Shown here: positions 1 through 10,783 of the stretch, piece after piece
Layout: every line of letters begins with the position of its first letter
Numbering within the stretch: the stretch's first letter is position 1
Assembly (NCBI RefSeq): GCF_025151385.1
Contig: NZ_CP102287.1
Coordinates: 806,001 to 870,000 of the forward strand
Source of the DNA: Hoylesella buccalis ATCC 35310
GTDB lineage: Bacteria; Bacteroidota; Bacteroidia; Bacteroidales; Bacteroidaceae
Direction of reading: 5' to 3'
DNA: 64,000 bases
Translations under genes and position numbers: made by a program
Notes under the pieces: generated by a model
Seen by the model: only the letters and a program-made list of their open reading frames with translations
What the model was told of the DNA's origin: nothing
The model's database searches: none

Positions 1-179
1 CCAAAAACACAACGCAGAGGGCAAAACCTTGTAAGTATCTCTTCTTTGAAATCTTCATCAATACAGTTTCTGAGCGACAAAGTTAATAAAAAGAAAACAG
101 TTAATCCTAGTACCAATCTTTTTTTTTCACTTTTATGAAAAAACTCCAATACCACATCTTTAAAGTCTAATCTTTTTCG

Positions 180-187
180 TACATTTG
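180..187 (+). promoter_or_regulatory. Predicted phoH promoter (-7 element)
   Basis: TACATTTG matches the Bacteroidota -7 consensus TAnnTTTG and lies 28 bases before the phoH start, giving a leader of about 20 nt. No good TTTG -33 box is visible. The flanking sequence closely resembles that in front of xpt at 53160, which also has TTTTTCGTA before its -7. Confidence 0.6.
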
Positions 188-215
188 CAACAATTATTTA
201 AACTTATACATCACA

Positions 216-1187
216 TTGATTGAGAAGCATATTGTTCTGGAAGACATAGACCCTGTTACATTCTATGGGGTTAACAATGATCATTTGCAGATGCTCAAGT
301 CGCTGTTTCCCAAATTGCGAATAGTTGCTCGTGGAAACGTCATCCGTATCTTGGGCGACGAGGAAGAGATGGCCAAGATTGAAGAGGACATCGAACTGAT
401 GCAGAAGCACGTCTTGAAGTACAACTCCATCACGGAAGAAGATATCTTGGACATCGTTCATGACCACAAGACAAAGGCCGATGCCATCAAGGATGTCGTG
501 GTGTATAGTATTTCGGGACGCCCTATCAAAAGTCGAAGTGAGAACCAGCAAAAACTTATTGAAGCATACAACACTTCGGACATGGTATTTGCCGTTGGTC
601 CTGCAGGCACTGGAAAAACCTATCTCAGCATTGCTTTAGCTGTAAAAGCCCTGAAAGAAAAGGCTGCCAAGAAGATTATCCTCTCCCGCCCCGCAGTGGA
701 AGCTGGAGAGAAACTTGGTTTTTTGCCTGGAGACATGAAGGATAAGATAGATCCATACCTACAACCTCTATACGATTCCCTTGAAGACATGATTCCAGCT
801 GTGAAACTGCAAGACATGATGGAGAAACACATCATTCAGATTGCTCCCCTGGCTTTCATGCGTGGCAGAACGTTAAGCGACGCTGTCGTCATCCTGGATG
901 AAGCGCAAAACACCACCCCAGCCCAAATCAGAATGTTCCTCACCCGCATGGGATGGAACACCAAAATGATTATCACGGGCGACATGACCCAGATAGATTT
1001 ACCGCACGAACAAAAGAGTGGCTTGAAAGAAGCACTGAAAATATTAGGCGGTGTTGAAGGTATTTCTGTGGTTGAATTGGGCAAAAAGGACATCGTTCGC
1101 CACAAATTGGTCACGAGAATCGTGAATGCCTATGAAGCATACGACAATGCCAGGAACCAAGAAAAGAAACTTGAGTTTAAAGATTAA
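216..1187 (+). CDS. phoH: PhoH-family ATPase
   Basis: Cytoplasmic PhoH-like P-loop ATPase of 323 residues, the usual size of the family. An N-terminal KH-like region (about 1-90) precedes the ATPase. The Walker A motif GPAGTGKT is at residues 128-135 and Walker B VVILDEAQ at 224-231. The family is linked to RNA metabolism and phosphate or stress responses, but its exact role in Bacteroidota is not settled. The start is TTG; the protein start MIEKH fits relatives known to me and no ATG lies nearer the promoter. It leads a run of co-directional housekeeping genes, with purC 10 bases downstream. Confidence 0.9.
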   Translation: MIEKHIVLEDIDPVTFYGVNNDHLQMLKSLFPKLRIVARGNVIRILGDEEEMAKIEEDIELMQKHVLKYNSITEEDILDIVHDHKTKADAIKDVVVYSISGRPIKSRSENQQKLIEAYNTSDMVFAVGPAGTGKTYLSIALAVKALKEKAAKKIILSRPAVEAGEKLGFLPGDMKDKIDPYLQPLYDSLEDMIPAVKLQDMMEKHIIQIAPLAFMRGRTLSDAVVILDEAQNTTPAQIRMFLTRMGWNTKMIITGDMTQIDLPHEQKSGLKEALKILGGVEGISVVELGKKDIVRHKLVTRIVNAYEAYDNARNQEKKLEFKD

Positions 1188-1197
1188 ACATACAACA

Positions 1198-2148
1198 ATG
1201 AAAGCATTAACAAAAACTGATTTCCATTTCGATGGACAAAAGAGTGTTTACCATGGCAAAGTACGTGATGTTTATAACATCAACGATGACTTGATCGTGA
1301 TGGTTGCAACTGACAGAATCTCTGCATTCGACGTGATTCTACCTAAGGGAATTCCATTCAAAGGACAGGTTCTCAATCAGATAGCTGCCAAATTTCTTGA
1401 CTCTACCAAAGACATCTGCCCCAACTGGAAGATTGCCACACCAGACCCAATGGTGACAGTAGGCGTAAAATGTGAAGGCTTTCGTGTAGAAATGATCATC
1501 CGGAGCATTCTAACGGGCAGCGCTTGGCGCGAATATAAGGCAGGAGCCAGAGAGCTTTGTGGCGTGAAATTGCCCGATGGCATGAAGGAAAACGAACGTT
1601 TCCCAGAGCCAATCGTCACACCAACAACCAAGGCTGACGAAGGACACGACCTCAACATCTCAAAAGAAGAAATCATCAGTCAGGGGATTGTTCCGGCAGA
1701 AGATTACGCCATCATCGAGGATTACACGCGCAAATTGTTCGCTCGTGGACAGGAAATTGCAGCCAAACAAGGACTGATTCTTGTAGACACTAAGTATGAG
1801 TTTGGCAAAAAAGACGGTAAGATTTATCTCATTGACGAAATTCATACCCCAGACTCCAGTCGTTACTTCTACGCCGATGGCTATGAGGAGAAGTTGGCAA
1901 AAGGTGAACCACAGAAGCAATTGTCAAAAGAGTTTGTACGTCAATGGCTCATCGAACACGACTTCATGAACGAGCCTGGGCAGACCGTGCCAGAGATTAC
2001 GGACGAATATGCTGAAAGTGTAAGCGAGCGATACATTGAATTGTACGAACACATCACTGGCGAAAAGTTCAAGAAGGCGGCCGACCATGATGATTTGGCT
2101 GCTCGCATTGAAAAGAATGTCAGCGACTATCTCGCTTCGCTAAAATAA
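1198..2148 (+). CDS. purC: Phosphoribosylaminoimidazole-succinocarboxamide synthase
   Basis: SAICAR synthetase, the ATP-dependent ligase that joins aspartate to CAIR in de novo purine synthesis. The protein has 316 residues. Visible family motifs are GKVRDVY near residue 20, ATDRISAFD near 37, and the carboxy-half [10 protein letters not shown] substrate-binding signature. The reading frame is open further upstream into phoH, but the ATG at 1198, just after the phoH stop, gives the conserved start MKALTKTDF. It is probably co-transcribed with phoH and menG. Confidence 0.95.
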   Translation: MKALTKTDFHFDGQKSVYHGKVRDVYNINDDLIVMVATDRISAFDVILPKGIPFKGQVLNQIAAKFLDSTKDICPNWKIATPDPMVTVGVKCEGFRVEMIIRSILTGSAWREYKAGARELCGVKLPDGMKENERFPEPIVTPTTKADEGHDLNISKEEIISQGIVPAEDYAIIEDYTRKLFARGQEIAAKQGLILVDTKYEFGKKDGKIYLIDEIHTPDSSRYFYADGYEEKLAKGEPQKQLSKEFVRQWLIEHDFMNEPGQTVPEITDEYAESVSERYIELYEHITGEKFKKAADHDDLAARIEKNVSDYLASLK

Positions 2149-2171
2149 TAAAAGACAATTCATACAACAGC

Positions 2172-2909
2172 GTGTACAGACAAGAAAAGATAAAACCGTA
2201 TAGTCAGGAGGGCGAGAAGAAACAGCAAGTAGAGCGAATGTTCGATCGCATTGCGCCCACGTACGATGAGCTGAACCATCGCTTGTCATGGAACATAGAC
2301 AAGGGATGGCGCAAAAAAGCCATCAAACAGCTGGAACCTTTCGCCCCCCAAACCATACTTGACATAGCCACCGGCACTGGTGATTTCGCCATTCTGTCAG
2401 CCAAGATGCTGCAACCCCAACAGTTGATTGGTGCTGATATCTCGGTTGGCATGATGGAAATAGGCAAACGAAAAGTTGCTGCAGCGCATTTGGACCACAT
2501 CGTTTCCTTTCAAAAAGAAGACTGTCTGGCGCTATCTTTTGCAGACCATTCGTTTGACGCCGTCACAGCTGCTTTTGGCATTCGTAATTTTCAAGATCTA
2601 GACAGCGGACTGAAAGAAATCTACAGGGTACTGAAACCAGGTGGACACCTGAGCATTGTTGAACTGACACAGCCTGTCTCGTTCCCGATGAAACAATTGT
2701 TCAAGGTATATTCGCACACGCTTCTACCCTTTTATGGCAAACTCCTTTCTAAGGATAAAAGCGCCTACAAATACCTCACGTCAACCATCGAAGCCTTTCC
2801 ACAAGGTGAACAGATGGTTGAGATTTTACAGAAAGCGGGCTTTTCCAACGCAACGTTCAAGAGATTGACATTAGGTATCTGCACGATGTATTTTGCAGAA
2901 AAAGAATGA
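2172..2909 (+). CDS. menG: Demethylmenaquinone methyltransferase (MenG/UbiE)
   Basis: Class I SAM-dependent methyltransferase of 245 residues, the last step of menaquinone synthesis (Bacteroidales respire with menaquinone, so MenG rather than ubiquinone UbiE activity is inferred). The SAM-binding motif DIATGTGDF lies at residues 64-72, and the UbiE signatures [11 protein letters not shown] and AAFGIRNF are present. The start codon is GTG at 2172; it gives the N terminus usual for the family and there is no suitable ATG. The gene sits 23 bases after purC. Confidence 0.92.
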   Translation: MYRQEKIKPYSQEGEKKQQVERMFDRIAPTYDELNHRLSWNIDKGWRKKAIKQLEPFAPQTILDIATGTGDFAILSAKMLQPQQLIGADISVGMMEIGKRKVAAAHLDHIVSFQKEDCLALSFADHSFDAVTAAFGIRNFQDLDSGLKEIYRVLKPGGHLSIVELTQPVSFPMKQLFKVYSHTLLPFYGKLLSKDKSAYKYLTSTIEAFPQGEQMVEILQKAGFSNATFKRLTLGICTMYFAEKE

Positions 2910-2950
2910 TTTAGAAGAAACACGCTAATGGATTTGCGTGCAATAATGAT

Positions 2951-3700
2951 ATGGATATGGACAAATACGGACTGATAGGCTACCCTCTTGGGCATTCATT
3001 CTCGATAGGTTATTTCAATGAGAAATTCCAAAACGAAGGAATCAATGCCAGCTATGTCAATTTTGAGATTCCCAATATAGAGAATCTTCAAGAAGTGTTG
3101 GCATCCAACCCCGATCTCAAAGGATTAAATGTCACGAGGCCTTACAAAGAAAAGGTCATCCACTATCTGGACGAACTCAGTCCAGAGGCCAAATCTATTG
3201 GTGCCGTTAACGTTATCAAGGTCACACACAAGGGCAAGAAAACCATCTTGAAGGGCTTCAACAGTGATGTCATTGGGTTTACACGCAGCATCGAACCGCT
3301 GCTTGAGACGTTTCACAAAAAAGCACTAATCTTAGGTACCGGAGGGGCTGCAAAAGCGGTAGACGTGGGGCTAAGGTCGCTGGGAATTGAAACAAAATAT
3401 GTTTCTCGACAAAACCTTCCAAACGTATTGCGATATGATGACATCACTCCCGAAATCATCCAAGAATACAATGTCATCGTCAACTGTACCCCCGTTGGGA
3501 TGTATCCTCATGCCGACGTTTGTCCCCAGCTGCCTTACGAAGCAATGGGCAGCCATCATTTGCTGTACGATTTGATATACAATCCAGATGAAACGCTTTT
3601 CATGAAACAGGGAGCCAAGCAGGGAGCAACGGTCAAAAATGGATTAGAAATGCTGCTGTTGCAGGCTTTTGTCTCATGGGAGTTTTGGCACCAAGCCTAA
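2951..3700 (+). CDS. aroE: Shikimate dehydrogenase
   Basis: NADP-dependent reduction of 3-dehydroshikimate in aromatic amino acid synthesis. The 249-residue protein shows the substrate-binding GHSFS (14-18), NVTRPYKE with the catalytic Lys66, GAVN (84-87) and the nucleotide-binding LGTGGAAKAV. The family is usually 250-290 residues, so this is a compact but complete copy. A second in-frame ATG at 2957 could also be the start. Position 41 bases after menG suggests the same transcript. Confidence 0.93.
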   Translation: MDMDKYGLIGYPLGHSFSIGYFNEKFQNEGINASYVNFEIPNIENLQEVLASNPDLKGLNVTRPYKEKVIHYLDELSPEAKSIGAVNVIKVTHKGKKTILKGFNSDVIGFTRSIEPLLETFHKKALILGTGGAAKAVDVGLRSLGIETKYVSRQNLPNVLRYDDITPEIIQEYNVIVNCTPVGMYPHADVCPQLPYEAMGSHHLLYDLIYNPDETLFMKQGAKQGATVKNGLEMLLLQAFVSWEFWHQA

Positions 3701-3833
3701 ATGCTCTTTCCTAAACCCTCTCAAGAAATGATGTGTTTAGACAAATAGCCACAGAAAGAACAGAGTGGTTCATGCAGCTGTTTGTCATCACATCAACGGT
3801 TTTACTCACCAAACTTAAAAAACATTGATACAC

Positions 3834-4994
3834 ATGGATAGATATATGATGCGCGGTGTTTCTGCCGCAAAGGAAGATGTTCACAACGCCATCAAAAACA
3901 TCGACAAGGGCATTTACCCACAAGCCTTCTGCAAAATCATTCCCGACATACTGGGAGACGACCCTGATTATTGCAACATCATGCACGCCGACGGTGCTGG
4001 AACCAAATCGTCTTTGGCCTATATGTACTGGAAAGAGACGGGCGATCTCAGCGTATGGAAGGGCATTGCACAGGATGCCATTGTGATGAATACCGACGAC
4101 TTGCTGTGTGTGGGTGCGGTAGACAACATCTTGGTGTCGAGTACCATTGGGCGTAATAAACTCTTGATACCTGGCGAAGTGATTTCTGCCATCATCAACG
4201 GCACCGACGAGTTACTGCAAGAGATGCGAGACATGGGCATTGGCATTTACCCCACAGGCGGCGAAACGGCTGATGTAGGCGACTTGGTGCGCACCATTAT
4301 CGTCGACTCAACCGTGACCTGCCGCATGAAACGCAGCGAGGTTATCGACAATGCCAACATCCGTCCAGGCGATGTCATCGTCGGATTGAGTAGCACAGGA
4401 CAAGCTACCTACGAGAAAACATACAATGGTGGCATGGGAAGCAACGGTCTGACCAGTGCCCGTCACGATGTTTTTGCCAAATATTTGGCAGAAAAATTCC
4501 CTGAAAGTTTCGATAATGCCGTACCCAACGAGTTGGTGTATAGCGGTAAATATCAACTCACCGACAGCATAGAAGGCGTGGAGGTTGATGCCGGTCATTT
4601 GGTTCTCTCGCCTACTCGCACCTATGCACCTATTATTAAAAAGGTGTTGGATGCACACCGAAGTCACATTCATGGCATGGTTCATTGCACGGGAGGCGCA
4701 CAAACCAAGGTGCTTCACTTTGTCAGCGACAATTGTAAAGTGGTAAAAGACAACATGTTCCCCGTTCCTCCCTTGTTTAAAGTGATACAAGAGAGCAGTG
4801 ACACCGATTGGAAAGAGATGTACAAGGTGTTCAACATGGGGCATCGCATGGAGATATATGTAGCTCCTGAGTACGCACAAGAAATCATCAACATCAGCAA
4901 AAACTTTAATGTTGACGCACAAATCATCGGTCATATCGAAGAGGGAGTACGCGCATTGACCATTCAATCAGAATTTGGAACATTCGAATATTAA
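3834..4994 (+). CDS. purM: Phosphoribosylformylglycinamidine cyclo-ligase (AIR synthase)
   Basis: PurM-type AIR synthase, which closes the imidazole ring of purines. The 386-residue Bacteroidetes form is longer than the E. coli enzyme (about 345). The N-terminal half carries HADGAGTKSSLAYMYWKETG and the central part STGGETADVGD equivalent (here PTGGETADVGD), both nucleotide and phosphate-binding signatures. I prefer the ATG at 3834 (MDRYMMRGVSA) to the TTG three codons earlier. The 133 bases before it show no clear promoter; prfA follows after 5 bases. Confidence 0.9.
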   Translation: MDRYMMRGVSAAKEDVHNAIKNIDKGIYPQAFCKIIPDILGDDPDYCNIMHADGAGTKSSLAYMYWKETGDLSVWKGIAQDAIVMNTDDLLCVGAVDNILVSSTIGRNKLLIPGEVISAIINGTDELLQEMRDMGIGIYPTGGETADVGDLVRTIIVDSTVTCRMKRSEVIDNANIRPGDVIVGLSSTGQATYEKTYNGGMGSNGLTSARHDVFAKYLAEKFPESFDNAVPNELVYSGKYQLTDSIEGVEVDAGHLVLSPTRTYAPIIKKVLDAHRSHIHGMVHCTGGAQTKVLHFVSDNCKVVKDNMFPVPPLFKVIQESSDTDWKEMYKVFNMGHRMEIYVAPEYAQEIINISKNFNVDAQIIGHIEEGVRALTIQSEFGTFEY

Positions 4995-4999
4995 TATAT

Positions 5000-6112
5000 A
5001 TGATAGAAAACAACAGCATACTGAACAAGCTCAATGGATTAGAGGCAAGGTTTGAAGAAGTATCTACCTTGATTACCGACCCAGATGTCATAGCCGATCA
5101 GCCACGCTATGTGAAGCTAACCAAGGAATACAAAGACCTTGGGGACATCATGGACATTCGCAAACGATACATTGCATGCCTCAATGCCATACGAGAGTCG
5201 AAAGATATTCTTGCCAATGAAACGGATGCTGACATGAAAGAAATGGCTCGTGAGGAATTGCAAGCTAACGAAGATATGCAGCCACAGTTGGAAGAAGAAA
5301 TAAAATTAGCATTAGTGCCAAAAGACCCCGAAGATGCCAAGAACGTACAAATGGAAATACGTGCTGGCACGGGAGGAGATGAGGCAGCCCTGTTTGCGGG
5401 CGATTTGTTTAACATGTATAAGCATTATTGTGACTCGAAAGGTTGGACGTTAAGTGTCACATCGGTCAACGAAGGCTCAGTGGGCGGTTACAAAGAAATC
5501 GACTTTGCGGTGAGTGGCGATAATGTCTACGGTACATTGAAATACGAAAGTGGCGTACATCGTGTGCAGCGCGTGCCAGCCACAGAGACCCAGGGACGCA
5601 TGCACACATCAGCTGCTACGGTGGCTGTGTTGCCAGAGGCCGACCAATTCGAGGTGAACATCAATGAAGGTGACATCAAATGGGACACGTTCAGAAGCTC
5701 AGGGGCTGGTGGACAAAACGTCAACAAGGTTGAATCGGGCGTTCGTCTTCGCTATCCATGGAAGAACCCCAACACGGGCGAAGTGGAGGAAATTCTCATA
5801 GAATGTACCGAGACACGCGACCAACCTAAGAACAAGGAACGTGCGTTGTCACGCTTGCGTACCTTTATCTACGACCGTGAGCATCAAAAATACATTGATG
5901 ATATTGCCAACCGACGCAAGTCATTGGTATCTACTGGCGACCGCAGTGCGAAGATTCGTACCTACAACTATCCGCAAGGGCGTGTCACCGACCACCGCAT
6001 TGGCTACACCACTCACGACCTGCAAGGCTTTGTCAATGGTGACATTCAAGCAATGATAGATGCGCTGACAGTAGCAGAGAATGCGGAAAAGCTCAAAGAG
6101 AACGAACTTTAA
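5000..6112 (+). CDS. prfA: Peptide chain release factor 1
   Basis: RF1 recognises UAA and UAG stop codons and triggers peptide release on the ribosome. The protein has 370 residues, typical for RF1. The RF1-type codon-recognition PAT is at residues 193-195 (RF2 would have SPF) and the catalytic GGQ at 237-239 in SSGAGGQNVNK. It lies 5 bases after purM and is probably translated from the same mRNA. No frameshift is present, as expected for RF1 rather than RF2. Confidence 0.97.
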   Translation: MIENNSILNKLNGLEARFEEVSTLITDPDVIADQPRYVKLTKEYKDLGDIMDIRKRYIACLNAIRESKDILANETDADMKEMAREELQANEDMQPQLEEEIKLALVPKDPEDAKNVQMEIRAGTGGDEAALFAGDLFNMYKHYCDSKGWTLSVTSVNEGSVGGYKEIDFAVSGDNVYGTLKYESGVHRVQRVPATETQGRMHTSAATVAVLPEADQFEVNINEGDIKWDTFRSSGAGGQNVNKVESGVRLRYPWKNPNTGEVEEILIECTETRDQPKNKERALSRLRTFIYDREHQKYIDDIANRRKSLVSTGDRSAKIRTYNYPQGRVTDHRIGYTTHDLQGFVNGDIQAMIDALTVAENAEKLKENEL

Positions 6113-6274
6113 ACAATAAGACATCGTTTAATTCTGAAGGATATTTCATTAAGACAATAACAATAGCTTTCAAACAAATAATTACCATAAGATTTCTATA
6201 ACACACAAGGACTCTATTAGCCCATAAAACACTGAAATACAGTTTGTTATAAATAATCTCAAAACAAGCTATTT

Positions 6275-6362
6275 AAGAGCATTGAGATTGGGGTTCAAAA
6301 GCATAGAGATTGAATGGCAAAGGCATTGAGATTGGCGCCCAAAAGCATAGAGATTGAAATTC
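6275..6362 (+). repeat. 22-nt-period intergenic array A (4 units)
   Basis: Four consecutive units of exactly 22 nt start at 6275, 6297, 6319 and 6341. Each contains GCATWGAGATTG at the same phase, and units 2 and 4 are nearly identical, as are 1 and 3. The units fit the consensus AARNKCAWTGNNWTTG-N5-C that also describes the arrays at 18.7, 55.3 and 63.4 kb. The array lies in the 346-base gap between prfA and pyrF; the rest of this gap (6113-6274 and 6363-6458) is AT-rich and shows no gene. Confidence 0.85.
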
Positions 6363-6458
6363 ACCCACCATTCATTGGGTGAGCGATAGCCAAAGACAAC
6401 GGTGCAAAAGGGAATAACGTTAATACAAATTCACTACTTTTATATTCACGGATAGTAT

Positions 6459-7280
6459 ATGAACAGACAACAACTTATAAAACAGATCTTCGACAAAAAG
6501 TCTTTCTTATGTGTAGGATTGGATCCCGACATCAAGAAGATGCCGCCACATTTGCAGCATGAAGAAGACCCTATTTTTGCCTTCAACAAAGCCATTATCG
6601 ATGCTACGGCACCCTATTGTGTGGCCTACAAGCCAAATTTGGCGTTCTATGAATGTAAAGGTATTCAGGGCATGACTTCTTTCGAAAAGACCATTAGCTA
6701 CCTAAAAGCGCATTATCCCGACCATTTCATCATTGCTGATGCCAAACGAGGTGACATCGGGAACACATCAGCCATGTATGCCAAGACCTTCTTTGAAGAA
6801 TACGATGTTGATGCATTGACCGTGGCTCCGTACATGGGAGAAGACAGCGTGACACCTTTTCTCGAATATGAAGACAAGTGGGTCGTTGTATTGGCACTGA
6901 CAAGCAACAAAGGATCGCATGATTTTCAGTTGACGGAAGACAAGAACGGTGAGAAACTTTTTGAGAAAGTCATCAAGACTTCTCAATCGTGGGGGACCGA
7001 TCAAAACATGATGTATGTGGTTGGTGCAACGCAAGGCAACATGTTTGAGGCAATCAGAAAGGTGGCTCCTCATCACTTTTTGCTGGTGCCTGGCGTGGGT
7101 GCGCAGGGAGGAAGCCTGCAAGATGTCTGCCAATATGGAATGACGAAGGATTGTGGGTTGCTCGTCAATAGTTCACGCGGCATTATCTATGCCGGCCAAG
7201 GAGAAGACTTTGCCACGGCCGCTGCAAAGAGTGCCATGAAACTTCAGCAAGAAATGGAAAAAGAATTAGAAAGGTTATAA
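6459..7280 (+). CDS. pyrF: Orotidine 5'-phosphate decarboxylase (type 2)
   Basis: Last step of UMP synthesis. The 273-residue length and the motif [14 protein letters not shown], with the catalytic Lys of DAKRGD, place it in the longer type 2 PyrF subfamily typical of Bacteroidota and actinobacteria. The carboxy end has [11 protein letters not shown] and SSRGIIYAG, which bind phosphate. It is separated from prfA by the 22-nt array and from lpxD by 222 bases, so it is likely a single-gene unit. A weak -7 (TACTTTTA, near 6436) precedes it. Confidence 0.95.
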   Translation: MNRQQLIKQIFDKKSFLCVGLDPDIKKMPPHLQHEEDPIFAFNKAIIDATAPYCVAYKPNLAFYECKGIQGMTSFEKTISYLKAHYPDHFIIADAKRGDIGNTSAMYAKTFFEEYDVDALTVAPYMGEDSVTPFLEYEDKWVVVLALTSNKGSHDFQLTEDKNGEKLFEKVIKTSQSWGTDQNMMYVVGATQGNMFEAIRKVAPHHFLLVPGVGAQGGSLQDVCQYGMTKDCGLLVNSSRGIIYAGQGEDFATAAAKSAMKLQQEMEKELERL

Positions 7281-7466
7281 ACTTTCATATCATAAATAAC
7301 TCCTTTTTAACCCGACTCTCGTTGAACACCGATATCGATAAACAGTGAGGTTACACCTGCCCCATTGGGGTTTCAACTGTGATAGACGAACCGTGAAAGA
7401 AATAAATGTTTCAGTGAAAAAACGCAAATATTACATTTGTCAGTCAAAAGTCTGAGTAAAAATAGG

Positions 7467-7474
7467 TATATTTG
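7467..7474 (+). promoter_or_regulatory. Predicted promoter of the lipid A operon
   Basis: TATATTTG matches the -7 consensus, 28 bases before the lpxD start. A second match, TACATTTG, lies at 7432-7439, so there may be two start sites. No TTTG box is found at the ideal 19-20 bp distance from the first. Confidence 0.6.
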
Positions 7475-7502
7475 CAAAATAATCAATTGAGATACCTAAA
7501 GT

Positions 7503-8540
7503 ATGGAATTTACTGCCAAGCAAATAGCACAATATATAGGAGGCAAAATTGAAGGCAATGAAGAAGCAACTGTTCACACTTTCGCAAAAATTGAAGAAGG
7601 TACCAGTGGAGCGATTTCATTCCTTTCTAATCCAAAATACACACATTATATATACGATACACAATCATCGATTGTTCTTATTGATGAGGATTTGGAATTG
7701 GACAACCCCGTCCAGACGACCTTGATACGCGTGAAGAACGCATACGATAGTGTCGCCAAACTACTTCAATTATATGAGTCGACTAAGCCCCGAAAGACTG
7801 GCATCCACCCCATGGCCACCATCTCCGAAACGGCCAAGATAGGCGAGAATGTATACGTTGGCCCATTTGCTTACATCGGAGAGAATGTCGTGATTGGCAA
7901 CAACACGCAGATATTCCCACATGCAGTGGTTTTGGAGAACGCCTCAGTAGGTTCAGAATGTATCATTTATCCACACGCAACTGTCTATCACAATTGCAAG
8001 ATAGGAAATCGTGTCATCCTGCATGCGGGCTGCGTCATTGGAGCCGATGGTTTCGGATTCGCTCCATCTGAAGATGGCTACGACAAGATACCGCAAATTG
8101 GTATTGTGACCATTGAAGATGATGTAGAGGTGGGTGCCAACACTTGCGTTGATCGTTCGACCATGGGCAGCACCTATGTTAGAAAAGGAGTGAAACTTGA
8201 TAACTTGGTTCAAATCGCCCACAATACCGACATCGGTGAACATACCGTGATGAGTGCGCAGGTAGGTGTGGCCGGATCGACAAAAGTTGGACAATGGTGC
8301 ATGTTTGGTGGACAAGTAGGAATTGCCGGACATATCACCATTGGCGACAAGGTATTTCTTGGCGCACAGTCGGGTGTACCTGGAAGCATTAAGGACAATC
8401 AACAACTCATTGGCACGCCACCCATGAAGGAGAGAGCCTATTTTCGCTCACAAGCCATCTTCCGAAGACTTCCTGAACTATACAACGAAATCAACAACCT
8501 GAAAGAAGAGGTGGAACGATTGAAAAAGAACATCAAATAA
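7503..8540 (+). CDS. lpxD: UDP-3-O-(3-hydroxyacyl)glucosamine N-acyltransferase
   Basis: Adds the second hydroxyacyl chain in lipid A synthesis, on the cytoplasmic side. The 345-residue protein has an N-terminal uridine-binding domain (about 1-100), then a left-handed beta helix of hexapeptide repeats (about 100-315) and a C-terminal helix rich in Glu and Lys. The catalytic His is residue 240 in [11 protein letters not shown]. It is first in the lpxD-lpxC/fabZ-lpxA-miaA operon, the standard Bacteroidales order. Confidence 0.95.
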   Translation: MEFTAKQIAQYIGGKIEGNEEATVHTFAKIEEGTSGAISFLSNPKYTHYIYDTQSSIVLIDEDLELDNPVQTTLIRVKNAYDSVAKLLQLYESTKPRKTGIHPMATISETAKIGENVYVGPFAYIGENVVIGNNTQIFPHAVVLENASVGSECIIYPHATVYHNCKIGNRVILHAGCVIGADGFGFAPSEDGYDKIPQIGIVTIEDDVEVGANTCVDRSTMGSTYVRKGVKLDNLVQIAHNTDIGEHTVMSAQVGVAGSTKVGQWCMFGGQVGIAGHITIGDKVFLGAQSGVPGSIKDNQQLIGTPPMKERAYFRSQAIFRRLPELYNEINNLKEEVERLKKNIK

Positions 8541-8570
8541 GACAATTGCACTCGATAAATAAATCATAGA

Positions 8571-9962
8571 ATGGATACAATCAAACAGAGAACACTAAAA
8601 GGTAGTTTTTCCCTGTGTGGCAAAGGATTGCACACGGGGCTGAATTTGACTGTTACCTTTAATCCTGCTCCTGAAAATACTGGATATAAAATTCAGCGAA
8701 TAGACTTGGAAGAACAACCCATCGTTGATGCCATTGCCGAAAACGTGGTTGACACGCAACGTGGCACGGTTCTAGCACGTGGCGATGTGCGCGTTTCTAC
8801 CGTTGAGCACGGTCTTTCTGCCCTGTATGCAATGGGGATAGACAACTGTATGATTCAAGTAAATGGACCTGAGTTTCCTATTTTGGATGGTTCAGCCGGC
8901 ATTTACGTGAATAAAATCCAGGAAATTGGTATCGTAGAACAAAATGCGCCGAAAGATTTTTACATCATTCGTAAGAAAATAGAAGTGAAGGATGAGGAGA
9001 CAGGTTCGTGTATTACGATACTTCCCGATGATCAGTTCAGCATAACGGCCATGTGCTCATTCGAGTCAAAATTCATCAACAGTCAATTTGCGACACTCGA
9101 TAATATCGATGATTATGCGACAGAAATCGCGCCTGCCCGTACTTTTGTATTCGTCAGAGACATCCTTCCTTTGCTCGAAGCGAACCTCATCAAAGGTGGT
9201 GACATGGACAATGCCATCGTGATTTACGAAAGAGAAGTTTCACAAGAGCAACTGGACCAACTGGCAGATATCTTGAAAGTGGCACGCATGGATGCGACCA
9301 AGATAGGTTACATTCAGCATAAGCCCTTGATGTGGGAAAACGAGTGCACACGTCACAAATTGCTGGACATTATCGGTGACATGGCCTTGATAGGCAAACC
9401 CATCAAAGGACGAATTGTTGCGACACGGCCAGGACACACCATCAACAACAAGTTTGCCCGCCTGATGCGCAGAGAGATTCGCAAACATGAAATACAAGCA
9501 CCGATTTACGATCCCAATGAGCCACCCATTATGGATAACAAGAGAATCAGGGAACTACTCCCCCATCGTTATCCTATGCAGTTGGTAGACAAAATCATCG
9601 CCATTGGTTCTAACACGATTGTTGGGGTAAAGAATATTACAAGCAACGAGCCCTTCTTTACAGGACACTTCCCGCAAGAACCCGTCATGCCTGGAGTGTT
9701 GCAAGTGGAGGCCATGGCTCAATGTGGAGGATTGCTGGTTTTGAACCAAGTAGAAGAACCAGAACGATGGTCTACGTACTTTCTGAAGATTGACAGCGTG
9801 AAGTTCAGGCAGAAAGTGGTTCCTGGCGACACGCTTATCTTCCGCGTGGAAATGATTCAACCCGTACGCCATGGCATCAGTACCATGAAGAGTTATGCCT
9901 TTGTTGGCGACCAAGTGGTATCTGAAGCTACGTTTATGGCACAGATCATCAAAAACAAATAA
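8571..9962 (+). CDS. lpxC/fabZ: Bifunctional LpxC deacetylase / FabZ dehydratase
   Basis: Fusion of 463 residues. Residues about 1-300 are LpxC, the zinc deacetylase that commits to lipid A: the zinc ligand His80 is in TVEHGLSAL, the substrate motif FPILDGSA follows at about 102, the other ligands are in RHKLLDIIGD, and a catalytic His lies in RPGHTINNK. Residues about 318-463 are FabZ, the 3-hydroxyacyl-ACP dehydratase, with LLPHRYPM and GHFPQEPVMPGVLQVEAMAQ. This fusion is characteristic of Bacteroidota. It connects fatty acid elongation with lipid A acyl supply in one polypeptide and stands 30 bases after lpxD. Confidence 0.96.
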   Translation: MDTIKQRTLKGSFSLCGKGLHTGLNLTVTFNPAPENTGYKIQRIDLEEQPIVDAIAENVVDTQRGTVLARGDVRVSTVEHGLSALYAMGIDNCMIQVNGPEFPILDGSAGIYVNKIQEIGIVEQNAPKDFYIIRKKIEVKDEETGSCITILPDDQFSITAMCSFESKFINSQFATLDNIDDYATEIAPARTFVFVRDILPLLEANLIKGGDMDNAIVIYEREVSQEQLDQLADILKVARMDATKIGYIQHKPLMWENECTRHKLLDIIGDMALIGKPIKGRIVATRPGHTINNKFARLMRREIRKHEIQAPIYDPNEPPIMDNKRIRELLPHRYPMQLVDKIIAIGSNTIVGVKNITSNEPFFTGHFPQEPVMPGVLQVEAMAQCGGLLVLNQVEEPERWSTYFLKIDSVKFRQKVVPGDTLIFRVEMIQPVRHGISTMKSYAFVGDQVVSEATFMAQIIKNK

Positions 9963-10012
9963 ACAGAAATGTCTCTCGATGTTTTTCATCATCATAAAGT
10001 CATCAATACCCT

Positions 10013-10783
10013 ATGAATCAAATAAGCCCATTAGCTTTTGTACATCCAGAAGCGCAACTCGGTGACGATAATGTCATCGGCCCATTTTGCTATCTTGATA
10101 AAAACACAGTACTGGGCAACCGTAATATCTTACAGAATAGTGTCACCATCAATTATGGAGCACGAATAGGTGATGACAATGAGTTTTTTCCCGGTGCCAG
10201 CATCAGCACGAAGCCGCAAGATTTAAAATTCGCCGGTGAAGATACAATCTGTGAAATAGGTGACAAAAATAGTATCCGTGAGAATGTCACCATTTCCAGA
10301 GGAACGGCATCAAAAGGAACGACCAAGGTTGGAAGCAACAACTTGCTGATGGAAAACATGCACGTTGCACACGATTGCATCATTGGCAGCAATGTGATTA
10401 TTGGCAATTCCACCAAGTTTGCCGGTGAAGTGACTGTAGATGACTACGCCATCATCAGTGCGACGGTTTTATGTCATCAATTCTGTCACATCGGTGGTTA
10501 TGTCATGGTTCAGGGTGGCAGCAGGTCTTCACAAGACATTCCGCCCTACGTCATGGCGGGCAAAGAACCCATCAAATATGCCGGCATCAACATTATCGGG
10601 CTGAGACGAAGAGGATTCAGCAACGAATTAATCCAACTGATACACCAAGCTTATCGATTGCTTTATAGCAAAGGTGTTTTGAAAGAAGGAATAGAAGAAA
10701 TCAGAAAGAACCTGACAGTTACCCCTGAAATTCAATACATCATAGACTTTGTAGAAAGTTCTCAACGAGGCATCATCAGATAA
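10013..10783 (+). CDS. lpxA: UDP-N-acetylglucosamine acyltransferase
   Basis: First acyl transfer of lipid A synthesis. The 256 residues form a left-handed beta helix (about 1-190) followed by a helical C-terminal domain. The catalytic His is residue 120 in MHVAHDCIIG. Family length is about 260. Its stop codon is followed directly by the miaA start codon, which suggests translational coupling. Confidence 0.95.
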   Translation: MNQISPLAFVHPEAQLGDDNVIGPFCYLDKNTVLGNRNILQNSVTINYGARIGDDNEFFPGASISTKPQDLKFAGEDTICEIGDKNSIRENVTISRGTASKGTTKVGSNNLLMENMHVAHDCIIGSNVIIGNSTKFAGEVTVDDYAIISATVLCHQFCHIGGYVMVQGGSRSSQDIPPYVMAGKEPIKYAGINIIGLRRRGFSNELIQLIHQAYRLLYSKGVLKEGIEEIRKNLTVTPEIQYIIDFVESSQRGIIR